Shown: in pieces, positions 34,323 to 44,161 of the stretch
Position numbering within the stretch: position 1 is the first letter of the stretch
Layout of the letters: each line of letters begins with the position of its first letter
Assembly: GCA_002311635.1 (NCBI GenBank)
Contig: DBZJ01000100.1
Span: 15,468 to 79,467, forward strand
Direction of reading: 5' to 3'
Origin: Syntrophaceae bacterium UBA1163
GTDB taxonomy: Bacteria > Desulfobacterota > BSN033 > UBA1163
DNA length: 64,000 nt
Translations under genes and position numbers: made by a program
Notes under the pieces: generated by a model
What the model saw: only the letters and a program-made list of their open reading frames with translations
Told to the model about the DNA's origin: nothing
Databases searched by the model: none

Positions 34323-35159
34323 TCATGGCTCTTGAATTGGTTTTTTACCAGAACAAATTTCCTGATACGTTTCAGGTCTCCTGTCCTTCAAGAAGGGCCA
34401 CTCCTTCCTTGTCTGATCAATATTCTTTAGATCAATTTCAACCAAAGCAATGCTGTCTTTCATTCCTGTCGGTTTATCCAGTAATTCTCCCTCTGGGGAA
34501 ATACAAAAAGATCTCCCGTAAAAATCTTGTTTCTCCTCGCTCCCCACCCGATTCACTCTGAAACTGTAAACCCCGTTGGCGACGGCATTGCTCGAGATCG
34601 CCGTTTCCCATTTCCGTTGTGAAGCGAAAGCAGCGGCGGTAGGACAAAATAAAATCTTGGCTCCTTTTAATGCCAATATTCTTGATCCTTCTGGAAAGAA
34701 GTTGTCCCAACAGATCTGGACACCAATGGGTGCGAACTTGGTCCTAAAGACAGGAAACCCATGATTTCCTGACGAAAAATAATATCGCTCTTCCCAAAGC
34801 GGAATCTGAGGGACATGAATTTTTCTGTAACTTCCCAAAATCTCCCCATCCGCATCGATCACGATCGCCGAATTGTAAAAAGAATCTTCTTCGATTTCGA
34901 AAATAGGACAGACCAGAACGACCTTATTCTCTCCTGCTAACCTTTGCATTCTTGTAACGGTGGGGCCATCCATCTTTTCAGCCAGAGAAAAGTAGCGTTT
35001 GTTCATTTCTCTCGGAAACCAATGGGTCGTGAAGAGCTCTTGGAAACAGATGAGGTTGGCACCTCTTTCCGTAGCGATTTGAGCAAATTTAACCGCCTTT
35101 TCAATATTTCGCCCTTTCTCCTCAGAACAGGAGATCTGGATCCCTGCCAATTTGATCAA
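34323..35159 (-). CDS. Carbon-nitrogen hydrolase (nitrilase superfamily, AguB-like)
   Basis: Members cleave non-peptide C-N bonds. Related N-carbamoylputrescine amidases work in putrescine synthesis, but substrate is not settled here. The catalytic triad is visible: Glu41 (CFQELF), Lys113 (YRKIHVPQIPLWEERYYF) and Cys150 (GVQICWDNFFPE). The frame is open to 35267, but the extra 36 residues are rich in basic residues and have no homologous look. The TTG at 35159 is preceded by GGGAAAGGG and starts the protein at the family N-terminus (KLAGIQISC), giving 278 residues. An ATG at 35240 is the alternative. Confidence 0.85.
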   Translation of the reverse strand: MIKLAGIQISCSEEKGRNIEKAVKFAQIATERGANLICFQELFTTHWFPREMNKRYFSLAEKMDGPTVTRMQRLAGENKVVLVCPIFEIEEDSFYNSAIVIDADGEILGSYRKIHVPQIPLWEERYYFSSGNHGFPVFRTKFAPIGVQICWDNFFPEGSRILALKGAKILFCPTAAAFASQRKWETAISSNAVANGVYSFRVNRVGSEEKQDFYGRSFCISPEGELLDKPTGMKDSIALVEIDLKNIDQTRKEWPFLKDRRPETYQEICSGKKPIQEP

Positions 35160-35358
35160 GATTTTCCCTTTCCCCGGCGGATGGAAAATTTGGCAAATGC
35201 TAACAAAGTTAAGATAGCGTGTCAAGGTTCTGGGGGGCATTATTTTCGCTATTGCTTTTTTTAACAATAAATTTATAATGATAGCGTTTATTCCTTCTTT
35301 ATTTCACAAGCTGTGGGCGAGTGATTAACACTTTTTTAGGGGTGTCGCTAAAAAAGAA

Positions 35359-36030
35359 ATGAGAATCTTAGTCATCGAAGATGAAAAAAAGGTTGCCAAT
35401 TTCATTAGGAAAGGACTGGAAGAGGAACATTACGCGGTGGATAATGCCTACGACGGGGAATCAGGCCTTTACATGACAGAAGTGAATGAATACGATTTGA
35501 TCGTTCTTGACCTCATGATCCCGAAGATCGATGGACTGGAGGTGCTAAAAAGGATCCGAGGGAATCGAAACAACGTCCCTATCCTGGTGTTGACTGCCAA
35601 GGATAGTGTCGAAGATACTGTGAGGGGACTGGATGCTGGTTGCGATGATTATTTGACGAAGCCGTTTGAATTTTTGGAATTCTTGGCCAGAATCCGTGCT
35701 CTGTTACGCCGCGAAAAGCTAGATAAGGAACCTATCTTGAAAATAGCTGATTTAACCCTGTCTCTCGTCACCCATAAAGTGATGCGAAAAGGGAAAGAAA
35801 TTGAACTCACGGCGAAGGAATATTCTCTCTTAGAGTATTTTATGAGAAATCCGGATAAGGTCCTCACCCGGACCATGATTTCCGAACATGTCTGGGATTA
35901 CCATTTCGACTCGGTGACCAATGTGATCGATGTCTATGTAAACTATCTCCGAAGAAAAATTGACAGGGAATTCGAACCCAAACTGATCCATACGATTCGA
36001 GGGGTCGGTTATATCATGAAAAGGGCCTAA
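35359..36030 (+). CDS. OmpR/PhoB-family response regulator
   Basis: The 223-residue protein has a receiver domain with the acidic pocket IEDE, phosphorylation site Asp51 (LIVLDLMIPKIDG) and conserved Lys in LTKPF. It also has a C-terminal winged-helix DNA-binding domain (about 125-223; LTAKEYSLLEYFMRNPDKVLTRTMISEHVWD). It forms a pair with the kinase that starts one base past its stop codon. The nearest look-alikes are CusR-type regulators of metal or envelope stress, but the inducing signal cannot be read from sequence. Confidence 0.92.
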   Translation: MRILVIEDEKKVANFIRKGLEEEHYAVDNAYDGESGLYMTEVNEYDLIVLDLMIPKIDGLEVLKRIRGNRNNVPILVLTAKDSVEDTVRGLDAGCDDYLTKPFEFLEFLARIRALLRREKLDKEPILKIADLTLSLVTHKVMRKGKEIELTAKEYSLLEYFMRNPDKVLTRTMISEHVWDYHFDSVTNVIDVYVNYLRRKIDREFEPKLIHTIRGVGYIMKRA

Positions 36031-37503
36031 ATGCATTTCAGAAGTCTTCGATTTAAACTTACCCTTTGGTATGTCTTGATATTAGGAGTTTTATTAGTCT
36101 CCTTTAGTACTTTTTTATATTTCACCCTCTCAAAAAGTCTTCATCGAGATGTGGATAGTAAATTGAGGTCTCTTGCTGAATTCATCGCCTCGGAATCGTC
36201 GTCTCCCTTATCGAAATTTGGCTTCGGAAATATTGACCAAGCCCTTGAAACGTCCATGAACCTAAAACCGATTGGCAAATTCATTCAGGTCTTGGATGAA
36301 TCGGGAAATGTTGGCCGGAAGTCTGATAATCTAAAAAATGTTCAACTCCCAATCAGTTTAAGTACGCTGAAGAATGCTTCCGAGGGTTTGATCACCTTTG
36401 AAACGAATCGTTCTATTGGAAACACTCCCTTGCGAATTATCACCTTCCCTGTGGTTGAAAATGGTCGCGTTACTAAAATTGTCCAAATCGCCTCTTCTTT
36501 GGAGGAGGTCGAGGATGCCCTTAACACCCTGTTTATCATCTTAATGATCACAGTCCCTTTAGCCCTCCTGGTGGCCATTCTGGGGGGACAATTTCTCGCC
36601 CATAAGGCATTGAAGCCTGTTGATGACATCACCCAAACGGTTCGAATGATCACCTCCCAAAATTTAAGCCAACGGATTAGTCCTCCCAAAGTGAAGGATG
36701 AAATATCGAGATTGATTGAGACCTTCAATGAGATGATCTCCCGGCTTGATCAATCCTTCCGACAAATGAAGCAGTTCAGCTCCGACGCTTCGCATGAACT
36801 AAAAACTCCTTTAACCATTCTTAAAGGAGAAGCCGAGGTGATGCTTCGAAAGGAAAGGTCCTCCCAAGAATATCAGCAAACCTTGAAGAGCAACTTGGAA
36901 GAAATTAATCGCATGTCACAAATTGTTGAAGATCTCTTGCTTCTTTCAAAAGCGGATACCGGGGAAATAAGGTTGAATAAGGAAGATATTAATCTGACGG
37001 AGATCCTCACCGACGTTGCCGCTCAAATGGATCTATTAGCGAAATCCAAGAGACTCCGCCTATCCACATCGAATCATCAGCAGAGTATTTATATTTTTGC
37101 GGATGCTTTGCGGATGAGAGAATTGCTTATAAATTTAATTGAAAATGGGATTAAATATACTGAAGAAGGAGGTTCTATACATATCACCCTCCAGGAAGAA
37201 TACCCAGCCCCTGTGAGAAACCAATCGGATCGGCTAGAAGGAGAGAGGGGAAAGTTTGTTAGAATCATCGTATCGGATACTGGAATTGGAATTGCCAAGG
37301 AGGACCAGGAAAAGATATTTAACCGTTTCTTTCGAGTGGATAAAGCTCGGTCACGAGAGCAAGGAGGAAGCGGCCTTGGCCTTAGCATTTGCAAATGGAT
37401 CGTCGAGGCTCATCAAGGTGAAATCCAGGTGGAAAGCGAATTGGGAAAAGGAAGTTCTTTTATCGTCAAATTGCCCCTCTCTCCCCCTCGAATGATGAAT
37501 TGA
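36031..37503 (+). CDS. Sensor histidine kinase (HAMP-HisKA-HATPase)
   Basis: The 490-residue kinase has a membrane helix at about 11-33, a periplasmic domain of about 130 residues and a second helix at about 166-190. A HAMP linker follows (KALKPVDDITQTVRMI) and then the phospho-acceptor His255 in SSDASHELKTPLTILKG. The ATPase has N-box NLIENGIKYTEEGG, G1 SDTGIGI and G2 GGSGLGL. The 45-residue segment between N and G1 boxes is short. It is co-transcribed with the response regulator (adjacent stop and start codons). Confidence 0.92.
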   Translation: MHFRSLRFKLTLWYVLILGVLLVSFSTFLYFTLSKSLHRDVDSKLRSLAEFIASESSSPLSKFGFGNIDQALETSMNLKPIGKFIQVLDESGNVGRKSDNLKNVQLPISLSTLKNASEGLITFETNRSIGNTPLRIITFPVVENGRVTKIVQIASSLEEVEDALNTLFIILMITVPLALLVAILGGQFLAHKALKPVDDITQTVRMITSQNLSQRISPPKVKDEISRLIETFNEMISRLDQSFRQMKQFSSDASHELKTPLTILKGEAEVMLRKERSSQEYQQTLKSNLEEINRMSQIVEDLLLLSKADTGEIRLNKEDINLTEILTDVAAQMDLLAKSKRLRLSTSNHQQSIYIFADALRMRELLINLIENGIKYTEEGGSIHITLQEEYPAPVRNQSDRLEGERGKFVRIIVSDTGIGIAKEDQEKIFNRFFRVDKARSREQGGSGLGLSICKWIVEAHQGEIQVESELGKGSSFIVKLPLSPPRMMN

Positions 37504-37651
37504 AATCCGCCTTTGGACCCCCACACGGCCAGGGTTCATTCCCCTCCCGGAAAAATTCTTTTACATCCCCTAAGCGATGGTCTCGGTTACGAGGCCCATT
37601 TCGTAAAATGAACCATGGACCATAAACCGAAGAGATAATGCATTATTCGTC

Positions 37652-37678
37652 GTTTATCGTTTAATGCTCATCGTCCCT
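37652..37678. repeat. Dispersed 27-bp repeat, copy 2
   Basis: It matches 33616-33642 at 26 of 27 positions. The 40 bp to its left (with GAACCATGGACCATAAACC) is a self-repeating stretch of the same character as the first copy's left side. Confidence 0.75.
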
Positions 37679-37921
37679 AAATATCACGGGTGCCTTTACC
37701 CCCGCCGCTCGACGTAACCTGTTTTCTGCAAAATTTTACATGAGGAGTTCGTTATCCCCGCCCTCTCCCCTGGCGGGGTCAGGGATTATCGAGTTATTTT
37801 CTAAATAATATCGGTTAATTATTAGCCAATTGTACCATTTTTTTGCACTATTTTGTAAGAAGAGGGATGTAAAAAATTACTAAACTTCTTAGAATTCCAA
37901 CAATTAGAAATAGGCAAAAAT

Positions 37922-37936
37922 TGGCACTCATTTTGC
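37922..37936 (+). promoter_or_regulatory. Sigma-54 (-24/-12) promoter of the pilB operon
   Basis: The sequence TGGCAC-TCATT-TTGC is a full match to the sigma-54 consensus with the exact spacing. Transcription would begin near 37948, leaving a leader of about 65 nt before pilB. The PilR protein from the end of this operon is the probable activator. Confidence 0.92.
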
Positions 37937-38014
37937 TATAGGTACTTTACTCTTGACAAAAATTTATCTTTTTGAATATTGTAAACTATTCTGGAAACTT
38001 AAGAGGAGGCAAGA

Positions 38015-39811
38015 TTGACAGAGCGCTTAGGTGAACTTCTCATAAAGCGAAATTATATCACCCCCGACCAACTCAAGAGGGCGTCAGACGAGCAGAAATT
38101 AAAGGGGGGCCGCTTAGAATCGAACCTGGTCAGATTGGGGTATATTAAGGAGGACGAATTATTATCTTTCCTCAGCGCCCAATATAGAGTTCCTTCTGTC
38201 AAGATTTCAAAAATGGAAATCAATCCAACTGTGATCAAATTAATTCCTTCCAGCCTTTCAAAAAAGTATTTCATCATCCCCATCAACAGAATGGGCCCTA
38301 AATTGACCCTGGCGATGGCCGATCCCAGCAATATTGTGGTGATCGATGAAATTAAATTTATGACCGGCTTCAATGTCGAGCCCGTCGTGGCCTCGGAGAC
38401 GGAGATTATCGATGCGATAAAGAAATATTACGGAGGGGGCGGAAACGTCGCGGGATTGGGAAGCATTTCTTTCGAGGCGAAAGATTATGATCTCAACGAT
38501 GCAAAGGACGACGCCCTGGGTGACGGCATCTCGCTTGATGACGACGTGGTTGATGTGGATGATTTTGATAAACTGGTTCATGGAGCAGTGGATAATGTCG
38601 AAGTTGTCGATAGTCAAAATCTTGAGAATTCCATGGATATGGAGGGTCCGATCATTAAGATCGTCAATGGAATTCTGATCAAAGCCATTAAATTGGGGGC
38701 GAGCGATATCCATTTTGAGCCTTACGAGAGGACTTTCCGAGTAAGGTATCGAATCGACGGCGTGTTGAGGCGGGATATGTCGCTTCCCATCCAAATCAAA
38801 AATGCGATGACCTCACGCTTAAAAATCATGGCGAAATTAGACATTGCTGAAAAACGACTCCCACAGGACGGAAGAATTAAGTTACGGACGGGAAAAGGAA
38901 GGGAAATGGACTTTCGTGTCTCTGCCATCCCTACCCTTTTTGGGGAAAAGCTTGTCCTTCGTTTATTAGATAAATCGGCGCTGCAATTGGACATGACAAA
39001 ACTGGGATTTGAAGAATCTTCCCTGGCTGATTTAAAGGCTGCGATCCACAAACCCGTTGGAATGATCCTGGTGACCGGACCAACCGGAAGCGGAAAGACG
39101 ACCACCCTCTATTCTGCCTTATCGGAATTAAACAAAGAGACCGATAATATTATCACGGCAGAAGATCCCATCGAATATAATTTTATGGGAATCAATCAGG
39201 TCCAGATGCATGAAGAAATTGGGCTCACCTTCGCCTCTGCCCTGCGTTCCTTCCTCCGTCAAGACCCTGACATCATCATGGTCGGCGAGATTCGAGATTT
39301 CGAAACCGCTCAGATCGCGGTTCAAGCCGCGTTAACCGGGCATCTCGTCCTCAGTACCGTTCACACCAATGACGCCCCAGGGACGATCAATAGACTAATT
39401 GATATGGGAATCGAACCGTTTTTAATTTCCTCAGCCGTCGTATTAATTCTGGCCCAGCGGTTAATTAGAAAAATCTGTATGGATTGCAGAGAACCCGTCA
39501 AGGTTCACCCTCAACTCTTAATCGATTTAGGAATTCCGCCTGATGAAGTGAAATCCATCCAGGTCTATAAAGGGAAAGGGTGCTCCATCTGCAATAATAC
39601 CGGATACAAGGGCAGACTCGGTCTTTACGAAGTGATGCCTATGAAGGAGGAGGTTAAGGAGCTTGTCTTATCGCGGGCTTCCAACTCTGAAATTAAGAAG
39701 GAAGCCATCCGATTAGGAATGAAAACGTTAAGGCAAAGTGGAGTCACGAAGATTAAGGACGGGTTGACGACGATTGAGGAAGTCCTTCGGTCAACGATCG
39801 AGGACCGATAA
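38015..39811 (+). CDS. pilB: Type IV pilus extension ATPase PilB
   Basis: PilB is the hexameric ATPase that drives pilus assembly at the inner face of the membrane. The 598-residue protein has an N-terminal MshEN/T2SSE-N domain (about 1-140) and an acidic linker (about 155-200). The ATPase follows with Walker A GPTGSGKTT (355-363), the Asp box and Walker B RQDPDIIMVGEIRD. The zinc-binding tetracysteine is Cys488, 491, 523 and 526. It starts at TTG with GAGGAGG 6 bases upstream. The operon continues with pilT, pilC, pilS and pilR. Confidence 0.95.
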   Translation: MTERLGELLIKRNYITPDQLKRASDEQKLKGGRLESNLVRLGYIKEDELLSFLSAQYRVPSVKISKMEINPTVIKLIPSSLSKKYFIIPINRMGPKLTLAMADPSNIVVIDEIKFMTGFNVEPVVASETEIIDAIKKYYGGGGNVAGLGSISFEAKDYDLNDAKDDALGDGISLDDDVVDVDDFDKLVHGAVDNVEVVDSQNLENSMDMEGPIIKIVNGILIKAIKLGASDIHFEPYERTFRVRYRIDGVLRRDMSLPIQIKNAMTSRLKIMAKLDIAEKRLPQDGRIKLRTGKGREMDFRVSAIPTLFGEKLVLRLLDKSALQLDMTKLGFEESSLADLKAAIHKPVGMILVTGPTGSGKTTTLYSALSELNKETDNIITAEDPIEYNFMGINQVQMHEEIGLTFASALRSFLRQDPDIIMVGEIRDFETAQIAVQAALTGHLVLSTVHTNDAPGTINRLIDMGIEPFLISSAVVLILAQRLIRKICMDCREPVKVHPQLLIDLGIPPDEVKSIQVYKGKGCSICNNTGYKGRLGLYEVMPMKEEVKELVLSRASNSEIKKEAIRLGMKTLRQSGVTKIKDGLTTIEEVLRSTIEDR

Positions 39812-39842
39812 GCCGTCAGACGGAATATTGGGGGAAAGGAAT

Positions 39843-40949
39843 ATGATAGAACTACAAAGATTACTTGAAATCGTCATTGAAAAAAAGGCCTCGGATTTAC
39901 ACATCACCACTGGGGCTGCTCCTCAATTCCGGATTGACGGAAAGCTGGGGAGCTTCGATGATACCTTCCTGACAGCAACCGATACGAAAAGACTCTGTTA
40001 TAGCGTGTTGACCGATGCGCAGCGCCATAAGTTTGAGGAGGAGTGGGAATTAGACTTCTCATTCGGAATTAAAGGATTGAGTCGATTCAGAGGGAATGTC
40101 TATATGCAGCGGGGTGCCGTGGCGGGAGCCTTTCGGGCCATTTCTTTCGACATCCTCAATTTTTCTGATCTTGGAATTCCCGCCCTTGTCAATGAGCTGC
40201 TTAAGAAACCCAAAGGCCTTGTCTTGGTGACCGGTCCAACGGGAACCGGAAAATCAACGACCTTAGCCGCCATGATTGACAAGATCAACGATGAAAAAAA
40301 CTCCCATATCGTGACCATCGAAGATCCGATCGAATATCTTCACCGTCATAAGTCATGCATTGTCAATCAAAGAGAGGTAAACCAAGATACAAAGAGTTTT
40401 ACCGCTGCCCTTCGACACATCCTACGGCAGGACCCGGATATTATCCTCATCGGCGAAATGAGGGACCTGGAAACGATTGAGGCAGCCCTCATCTGTGCAG
40501 AGACTGGCCATTTGACATTTGCCACCCTGCATACGAATTCCTGCGTGGAAACGATCAATCGTATCATCGATGTGTTTCCTCCTTATCAACAAACTCAAAT
40601 ACGGACACAACTCTCTTTCGTCTTAGAAGGGGTGTTAGCCCAACAACTTATTCCAAGGATAGGGGGCAAGGGGCGTGCCTTAGCGATGGAGGTGATGATT
40701 CCGAACCCCGCAATTCGAAACCTTATTCGGGAAGATAAAATTCAACAGATCTATTCGTCCATGCAAGTTGGGCAGTCAAAATTCGGGATGCAAACGATGA
40801 ACCAGGCGCTCTTTTCGCTTGTGGAACACCGTATCATCTCTCTGGAGGATGCCATGGAGCGAAGCCATAATCCTGATGAATTCCGGCAGATGCTTTCCAG
40901 TTCCGGCACGACCATGCTGAAGAAGGAGAGACCGGCGAGAACTGCTTAA
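39843..40949 (+). CDS. pilT: Type IV pilus retraction ATPase PilT
   Basis: PilT depolymerises the pilus and so powers twitching. The product has 368 residues from the ATG at 39843. The frame is open to 39774, but GGAAAGGA precedes the inner ATG, and the protein then starts MIELQRLLEIVIEKKASDLHI, as expected. It has Walker A GPTGTGKST (131-139), Walker B DPDIILIGEMRD, the His box TGHLTFATLHTN, and the PilT-specific AIRNLIREDK at 290-299. It begins 31 bases past pilB. A gap of 253 bp, with no obvious feature, precedes pilC. Confidence 0.95.
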   Translation: MIELQRLLEIVIEKKASDLHITTGAAPQFRIDGKLGSFDDTFLTATDTKRLCYSVLTDAQRHKFEEEWELDFSFGIKGLSRFRGNVYMQRGAVAGAFRAISFDILNFSDLGIPALVNELLKKPKGLVLVTGPTGTGKSTTLAAMIDKINDEKNSHIVTIEDPIEYLHRHKSCIVNQREVNQDTKSFTAALRHILRQDPDIILIGEMRDLETIEAALICAETGHLTFATLHTNSCVETINRIIDVFPPYQQTQIRTQLSFVLEGVLAQQLIPRIGGKGRALAMEVMIPNPAIRNLIREDKIQQIYSSMQVGQSKFGMQTMNQALFSLVEHRIISLEDAMERSHNPDEFRQMLSSSGTTMLKKERPARTA

Positions 40950-41202
40950 TTCCTCTTTAGAATTAGGTCCGATACGCTTATGGCGAACCAAAAACCTGTT
41001 TCGTTAAAAAGAAGGCAGTCTTTATCAGAGTCGAAGCTTGTCGGGGTTCATCGATGAAGACAGCGTTTTTCGGTTTCTTTCCCCGGTTTCCCGTGTTCGG
41101 GTCTATTCGACTTGTATCGATACGAGTTTCGCCAATCATAAACGCCGATTCCTTACTTTGCTGTGAGAAGAACTCTTATCTCTAAAACAAGGGAGACGCA
41201 TT

Positions 41203-42408
41203 ATGCCAGTTTATAAATGGGAAGGAAAGACAGCCAAGGGAGCCGTCAAAAAGGGAGAGATGGAAGGTCCCAGTGAGGCGGCTGTTCGAATCCATCTTCG
41301 ACAACAGAACGTCATCCCCACCAAAATCAGTTCCAAGGGAAAAGAGATCCACATTCCTTCACCTTTCAAGAAGAAAGTGAAACAGAAATCAGTTGCTATT
41401 TTTACACGGCAACTGGCTACTATGATCGACGCGGGATTACCCCTAGTTCAATCCTTGGAAATTCTTTCCTCCCAGCAAGAAACCAAAACCTTCAAAGACG
41501 TCCTCCGGGGGATTAAAGAAGATGTGGAAGGAGGTTCTACCTTTGCAGGAGCCCTTAAGAAGCATCCCGCGACCTTCAATGACCTGTATACGAACCTCGT
41601 CGTTGCAGGTGAAGAAGGAGGAATTTTGGACAATATTTTGAACCGCCTTGCGAGCTACATAGAAAAGTCAGAGGCTCTTAAGAAGAAGGTAAAATCAGCG
41701 CTCGTGTATCCAGCGACCATTATAGCCGTGGCTGTTATTGTCGTGATGATATTAATGATCTTCGTCATCCCCGTTTTTGAAACGATGTTTAAATCGGCTG
41801 GGAATGCCTTACCCCTTCCCACGCTCATCGTCGTCACGTTAAGTAAAATGATCAAGAAATACATACTCATCGTTATCCCGGCCCTGATTCTTTTCTTCTA
41901 TCTGTTTAAAAAATACTATCAAACACAAAGCGGAAAGTCCGTCATTGACCGTGTCCTTTTAAAATTGCCCGTATTTGGACTATTGCTCAGAAAGATTGCT
42001 GTGGCTCGGTTCTCTCGCACTCTGGGAACTCTCGTCAGTAGCGGGGTCCCTATCTTAGACGGGCTAACGATTGTTTCAAGAACCGCGGGGAACAAGACCA
42101 TCGAGACCGCCATCCTCAATGCGCGGGCCAGCATCCGGGAAGGTGAGACCATTGCAGAACCGTTGGGCCGGAGTAATATCTTTCCTCCCATGGTCATCCA
42201 AATGATCTCGGTTGGAGAATCTACCGGTGCCTTGGATTCCATGTTGTCTAAAATTGCAGAGTTCTATGAGGAGGAAGTCGATGTGGCTGTGTCCAATTTG
42301 ACCTCTCTTCTCGAACCGCTTCTGATGTGTTTTTTAGGAGTCGTGATCGGGGGCGTTGTGATCGCCATGTATCTCCCCATTTTCAATATGGCCTCCGCGG
42401 TGGGCTAA
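41203..42408 (+). CDS. pilC: Type IV pilus inner-membrane platform protein PilC
   Basis: PilC is the GspF-like platform that PilB or PilT acts on. The 401-residue protein has two T2SSF domains (about 65-190 and 270-395), each with the conserved GVP/GLPL pocket (IDAGLPLVQSLEIL and VSSGVPILDGLTIV), and three membrane helices near 168-190, 215-235 and 375-395. It has an AAGGGAG ribosome site 8 bases before the ATG. Its distance from pilT (253 bp) leaves room for an internal promoter, none of which I can identify. Confidence 0.94.
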   Translation: MPVYKWEGKTAKGAVKKGEMEGPSEAAVRIHLRQQNVIPTKISSKGKEIHIPSPFKKKVKQKSVAIFTRQLATMIDAGLPLVQSLEILSSQQETKTFKDVLRGIKEDVEGGSTFAGALKKHPATFNDLYTNLVVAGEEGGILDNILNRLASYIEKSEALKKKVKSALVYPATIIAVAVIVVMILMIFVIPVFETMFKSAGNALPLPTLIVVTLSKMIKKYILIVIPALILFFYLFKKYYQTQSGKSVIDRVLLKLPVFGLLLRKIAVARFSRTLGTLVSSGVPILDGLTIVSRTAGNKTIETAILNARASIREGETIAEPLGRSNIFPPMVIQMISVGESTGALDSMLSKIAEFYEEEVDVAVSNLTSLLEPLLMCFLGVVIGGVVIAMYLPIFNMASAVG

Positions 42409-42436
42409 ATCTCATCCTGTTAGATGGTGGCATTGA

Positions 42437-44146
42437 ATGGACACGCGTTCAACCCCTTCACTCGATACACACCCCAAAATGTTAAAAAATGTGAAGGGGT
42501 TGATGTTGGGTCGTGTCATCATCCTCACCCTTCTTCTCACCATCACCTTGCTTTTCCAAGTTTCTAAAAAACAATTTTTTTTCATCCCTTTGACCAACAA
42601 TCTTTATTATTTTATAGGTATCTTTTACCTGGTGACGATCGTTTACGCACTTCTTTTGACAAGAATTGGAGACCCCTACCGATTTGCATTTTTCCAAATT
42701 GTCATCGATCACTTTTTTATCACCGGCTTGATCTATTTTACCGGGGGGAAAGGAAGCTTCTTCCCCGTTACGTATATTTTCTCGATCATTGCAAGCAGCA
42801 CGATTTTTTATAAGCGGGGGGCTCTCTTGTCAGCCTCCCTCTCCTCGCTCCTTTACGGTCTTCTCCTGTTGCTCCAACTTCACGAATGGATCAATCCATT
42901 AGGCGCCTCTTCGATTTACGACGCCAGTCAAATCTTCTATTCGTTGATCACTTACATGGCTGCTTTTTATATTGTGGCCTTCCTGAGCGGCGCCATATCA
43001 GAAGAATTGAAGAAGAAGAAAAAGGAGCTCCTCCAGAAGCAGGTAGATTACAATCAATTAGAGGCGTTCAATCAAAATATTATTCAGAGTCTGGACAGCG
43101 GTCTTCTGACAATCGACCTCAACGGAAACATCAATTTTATGAATCGAACTGCTGAAAGAATTTTAAGCCGGGACGGAGAATCCCTGAGTGATACTTCCAT
43201 TTATGACTTGTTCCCAAAAATTTCTAAGGTGGTCGAACAACTTAAGAGGAAAGTCCCGGAGTCCTCCTCTGACTACCAACGTTATGAAACTCTCCTGACG
43301 AATCATGACCGGAGAAAAATTTATCTTGGATTTTCCATCTCTCCTTTGACTGACCCAGAGGGATCGCTGATCGGCCATACCCTGATCTTCCAGGACATTA
43401 CAAAATTCAAAGAGATGGAAGAACAGATGAAACGAGTGGACAAGATGGCAGCTGTCGGGGCGCTCGCAGCGGGGATGGCACACGAAATCAGAAACCCCTT
43501 GGCATCCTTGAGCGGATCCATTCAAATGCTAAAAAGCGAGCTCACGCTGGATGACTCCCAACAGCATCTTATGGAGATCACCTTGAGGGAATCGGAGAGA
43601 CTGAATGCCCTGATCACAGACTTTCTGCTCTTTGCACAACCTCCTCAAAGCCATAAAATCCTCTACCCGATCGGAAGGGTTCTTGAAGAAACCCTTGACC
43701 TGCTCATCCGTTCCCCTTCCTTTCGTGACGGGATCCAAGTCCTGCGGCCCACCCGCCAAGAAGAGATACGGGTACGGATCGACCCCGACCAGATGAAACA
43801 AGTTTTTTGGAACCTTTTCATTAATGCCGCCCAGTCGATGTCCGACGGAGGAAAGATTCAGGTTCACTTAAGCAAAGGGGATGCTCTGGGGGGCACGAAC
43901 CTTTCTCTCTCATCCCAGGTGAGAGAGAAGGCATGGGTAAGGATTACCATCACCGATTCTGGAAATGGGATTGCTCCGGAGGAGAAGGAAAAAATCTTTG
44001 AGCCTTTTTTTACGACCAAGGAAAGCGGAACGGGATTGGGTCTTTCGATCGTCCATAAAATCATCGAGAACCATGAAGGCTTGATCAAGGTGGATAGTGA
44101 ATTGGGCAGAGGGTCTACCTTTACCGTTTTTCTCCCTGCCGAATAA
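42437..44146 (+). CDS. pilS: Sensor histidine kinase PilS
   Basis: PilS is the membrane kinase that phosphorylates PilR, in Pseudomonas in response to PilA levels in the membrane. The 569-residue protein has about six N-terminal membrane helices (residues 20-190), as for PilS, and a PAS domain (about 207-325; LDSGLLTIDLNGNINFMNRTAERIL). It then has HisKA with His349 in GALAAGMAHEIRNPLASLSG and an HATPase with FWNLFINAAQSMSDGG, ITDSGNGIAPE and ESGTGLGLSI. It is immediately followed by pilR (15 bp). Confidence 0.93.
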   Translation: MDTRSTPSLDTHPKMLKNVKGLMLGRVIILTLLLTITLLFQVSKKQFFFIPLTNNLYYFIGIFYLVTIVYALLLTRIGDPYRFAFFQIVIDHFFITGLIYFTGGKGSFFPVTYIFSIIASSTIFYKRGALLSASLSSLLYGLLLLLQLHEWINPLGASSIYDASQIFYSLITYMAAFYIVAFLSGAISEELKKKKKELLQKQVDYNQLEAFNQNIIQSLDSGLLTIDLNGNINFMNRTAERILSRDGESLSDTSIYDLFPKISKVVEQLKRKVPESSSDYQRYETLLTNHDRRKIYLGFSISPLTDPEGSLIGHTLIFQDITKFKEMEEQMKRVDKMAAVGALAAGMAHEIRNPLASLSGSIQMLKSELTLDDSQQHLMEITLRESERLNALITDFLLFAQPPQSHKILYPIGRVLEETLDLLIRSPSFRDGIQVLRPTRQEEIRVRIDPDQMKQVFWNLFINAAQSMSDGGKIQVHLSKGDALGGTNLSLSSQVREKAWVRITITDSGNGIAPEEKEKIFEPFFTTKESGTGLGLSIVHKIIENHEGLIKVDSELGRGSTFTVFLPAE

Positions 44147-44161
44147 AAAGAGGAAACCAGA

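Larger units (their letters stand above)
37504..38014. other. Intergenic region upstream of pilB with repeat, hairpin and sigma-54 promoter
   Basis: This 511-bp gap holds the 27-bp repeat (37652-37678), a GC-rich hairpin CCCCGCC-N9-GGCGGGG (37756-37778) with no T-run, and an AT-rich stretch (37780-37920). The sigma-54 promoter at 37922-37936 follows. I see no ORF in it. Confidence 0.7.

Noticed and set aside
37756-37778. Terminator after the sensor kinase gene at 36031
   Set aside because: The CCCCGCC/GGCGGGG hairpin lacks a T-run and lies 250 bp past the stop codon, so it is more likely part of the repetitive intergenic DNA.
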